From assembly GCA_900313855.1 (NCBI GenBank), contig OMSZ01000400.1, positions 1 through 9,194 on the forward strand: a DNA stretch of 9,194 bases, read 5' to 3'. The position numbers were made by a program, and so were the translations under genes. This DNA is from an uncultured Eubacteriales bacterium (GTDB taxonomy: Bacteria; Bacillota; Clostridia; Lachnospirales; Lachnospiraceae). The notes under the pieces were generated by a model. That model was not told where the DNA came from and ran no database searches. It saw only the letters and a program-made list of their open reading frames with translations. Shown here piece after piece: positions 7,789 through 9,194 of the stretch (position 1 is its first letter; each line of letters opens with the position of its first letter).

Positions 7789-7807
7789 CACAAATTTCCG
7801 TTAAAAT
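7779..7807 (+). promoter_or_regulatory. Weak candidate sigma-70-type promoter for the CdaR-like gene
   Basis: TAAAAT at 7802-7807 matches five of six consensus -10 bases. With a 17-base spacer the -35 would be TTTATT (7779-7784), a poor match that overlaps the terminator-like hairpin. The implied leader would be about 55 bases. Such AT-rich DNA gives many chance matches. Confidence 0.2.
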
Positions 7808-7869
7808 AAGCCATGAGGTATTCATTTAACCACACAGCGGAAAACTATATGAATAAGGAGTGAGAAGGG

Positions 7870-8958
7870 ATGATTTCAAATCAGATTTTGCAGGATACGA
7901 TTGAGGGAATCAAGGCGATAACAAGAATTGATCTTTGCGTAATGGATACGGAGGGGAAAGCGCTTGCATCTACTTTGCGCGAGACCGTTGAATATGAGAA
8001 GTCGGTGCTTGCTTTTGTTGATTCTCCGGCAGAGAGCCAAATGCTTTCCGGCTATCAGTTTTTTAAAGTCTTTGATGACAATCAGTTAGAGTATGTCATT
8101 ATAGCAAAGGGCGAAGCGGATGATGTTTATATGATCGGAAAGATAGCTGCTTTCCAGGTGCAGAATCTGTTAGTGGCGTATAAGGAAAGATTTGATAAGG
8201 ATAATTTTATCAAGAATCTTCTTTTGGATAATCTCCTTCTTGTGGATATATATAATCGCGCAAAGAAATTACATATCGATGCAGAGGTAAGAAGACTGGT
8301 ATTTATTATCGAGACTAAGAATGAGAAGGATACCAATGCACTTGAGACGGTACGTAACATTTTCTCAAGCAAGACCAAGGATTTCGTTACGGCTGTTGAT
8401 GAGAAGAATATAATTCTTGTCAAAGAGGTTAAGCAGAACGAGACCTATGAAGATATGAGCAAGACAGCTAAGGTGATAGTTGATATGCTTAATACCGAGG
8501 CTATGTCTTCAGTACATGTTGCATACGGTACGATAGTTAATGAGCTCAAAGAGGTTTCGCGTTCCTACAAAGAGGCTAAGATGGCTCTTGATGTGGGTAA
8601 GATATTCTACGGCAATCGTAATATAATCGCATACAGCAATTTGGGAATCGGACGTCTTATCTATCAGCTTCCTATTCCTCTTTGCAAAATGTTTATCAAA
8701 GAGATATTCGAGAATCGTTCTCCGGATGATTTCGATGAGGAGACTCTTACAACAATTAACAAATTCTTTGAGAACAGTCTTAATGTTTCCGAGACTTCAA
8801 GACAGTTATATATTCATAGAAACACGCTTGTATATAGACTTGATAAGCTTCAGAAGAGTACCGGTCTTGATTTGAGAGTGTTTGAGGATGCGATAACATT
8901 TAAGATCGCATTGATGGTTGTTAAATATATGAAATACATGGAATCATTGGAATATTAA
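7870..8958 (+). CDS. CdaR/PucR-family transcriptional regulator
   Basis: The 362-residue product starts at ATG 7870, nine bases after a strong AAGGAG (7855-7860). Residues 1 to about 120 resemble the sugar-diacid-recognition sensor domain of CdaR (opening ILQDTIEGIKAITRIDLCVMDTEGKALAST). Residues about 140-245 resemble the degenerate GGDEF-like domain of CdaR/PucR regulators (VRRLVFIIET onward, ending in ELKEVSRSYKEAKMAL). The C-terminus holds the PucR-type helix-turn-helix, with NVSETSRQLYIHRNTLVYRL at 305-324 and the family's RLDKLQKSTGLDLR continuation. It is therefore a DNA-binding activator or repressor sensing a small metabolite. CdaR proper senses glycerate and controls diacid catabolism, but no such genes lie here, so the ligand and targets are unknown. 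It stands alone, with 157 bases upstream and 236 gene-free bases downstream to the window end. Confidence 0.88.
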   Translation: MISNQILQDTIEGIKAITRIDLCVMDTEGKALASTLRETVEYEKSVLAFVDSPAESQMLSGYQFFKVFDDNQLEYVIIAKGEADDVYMIGKIAAFQVQNLLVAYKERFDKDNFIKNLLLDNLLLVDIYNRAKKLHIDAEVRRLVFIIETKNEKDTNALETVRNIFSSKTKDFVTAVDEKNIILVKEVKQNETYEDMSKTAKVIVDMLNTEAMSSVHVAYGTIVNELKEVSRSYKEAKMALDVGKIFYGNRNIIAYSNLGIGRLIYQLPIPLCKMFIKEIFENRSPDDFDEETLTTINKFFENSLNVSETSRQLYIHRNTLVYRLDKLQKSTGLDLRVFEDAITFKIALMVVKYMKYMESLEY

Positions 8959-8981
8959 TAATAGTATTTAAGTACATTATA

Positions 8982-9007
8982 TGCCCGGCAGGAATTCTTG
9001 TCGGGCA
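8982..9007 (+). terminator. GC-rich hairpin after the CdaR-like gene, possible terminator
   Basis: TGCCCGGCA (8982-8990) pairs with TGTCGGGCA (8999-9007), nine pairs including one G-U, around the loop GGAATTCT. It lies 23 bases past the stop codon, a typical terminator position. The next T-run starts only about 16 bases beyond the stem, so it is not canonical; it could instead be a 3'-end stabiliser. Confidence 0.45.
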
Positions 9008-9071
9008 GATGTGCTGTATGAGTTTTTTACTTTTATTATATTTTTGGATCCTAAAAATAACACGAGAAAGC

Positions 9072-9098
9072 AACACGACTCCTTTTGGAAGACGTGTT
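9072..9098 (+). terminator. Hairpin with interrupted stem, terminator-like
   Basis: AACACG (9072-9077) pairs with CGTGTT (9093-9098), with TCC/GGA pairing inside around TTTT, and TTAATAAAATTAAT follows. The trailing U-run is short and broken. It is the first of three hairpins at the right end of the window. Confidence 0.35.
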
Positions 9099-9117
9099 TT
9101 AATAAAATTAATAGGTA

Positions 9118-9147
9118 ATTGCGAAACTCGTGACCGAGTTCCGCAAT
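9118..9147. other. Strong stem-loop with TGAC loop
   Basis: ATTGCG (9118-9123) pairs with CGCAAT (9142-9147) and AACTCG (9125-9130) with CGAGTT (9135-9140). This gives twelve pairs interrupted by a single A-C mismatch and closed by the four-base loop TGAC. There is no T-run on either side. It is probably a structured RNA element or the recognition site of a palindrome-binding protein; the type is not recognised. Confidence 0.6.
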
Positions 9148-9164
9148 CTTGAACTAAACAAGGA

Positions 9165-9190
9165 AGGATTCGTGCTGATGCACGAATCCT
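9165..9190. other. Perfect 11-bp stem-loop with TGAT loop
   Basis: AGGATTCGTGC (9165-9175) is exactly complementary to GCACGAATCCT (9180-9190) across the four-base loop TGAT. Only ATAA follows before the window ends, so a terminator T-run further on cannot be excluded. The region from 8959 to the window end contains no credible reading frame; its content is the four hairpins listed here. Confidence 0.65.
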
Positions 9191-9194
9191 ATAA

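Noticed and set aside
9118..9190. CRISPR-like or tRNA-like reading of the paired hairpins
   Set aside because: The two hairpins differ in sequence and have no repeat-spacer pattern, and there is no cloverleaf or CCA-type end.

Overview
This window looks like an ordinary chromosomal segment of an anaerobic Firmicute in class Clostridia, most likely family Lachnospiraceae (Butyrivibrio/Roseburia-like). The grounds are the moderately AT-rich base use, strong purine-rich ribosome binding sites, a DUF4317 protein, a DUF815 AAA+ ATPase and a PucR/CdaR-type regulator. The family assignment is an inference from protein recognition, and I cannot fix the genus. No mobile element, CRISPR array, rRNA or tRNA was seen.

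All eight genes lie on the + strand. From left to right they are: (1) the 3' part of a GHL10/DUF187 glycoside-hydrolase-like protein, cut by the left edge (1-1061); (2) aroD, type I 3-dehydroquinate dehydratase (1128-1886); (3) a membrane-anchored alpha/beta hydrolase with a long charged coiled-coil N-terminus and an Asp where the Ser nucleophile is expected (1938-3623); (4) an HD-domain dGTPase-like protein (3766-4992); (5) a DUF4317 protein (5177-6331); (6) a DUF815 AAA+ ATPase starting one base after the DUF4317 stop (6333-7712); (7) a CdaR/PucR-type transcription regulator (7870-8958). An eighth, very doubtful 28-codon reading frame overlaps the dgt start (3690-3776). Downstream of the regulator, 8959-9194 holds no gene but a run of strong hairpins.

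Genes 1-3 are closely spaced (66 and 51 bases) and could share a transcript. Genes 5 and 6 are almost certainly co-translated. Gene 4 is separated from its neighbours by 142 and 184 bases, and gene 7 has its own upstream gap with an AT-rich hairpin. Functionally the segment is mixed: probable cell-wall glycan hydrolysis, the shikimate pathway, nucleotide hydrolysis, two uncharacterised conserved families and a regulator of unknown target. No single pathway links them.

The points most worth a second look are the Ser-to-Asp change in the nucleophile elbow of the alpha/beta hydrolase together with its TolA-like charged stalk, the tightly coupled DUF4317/DUF815 pair, and the hairpin-rich, CACGA-repeating non-coding stretch at the right end.
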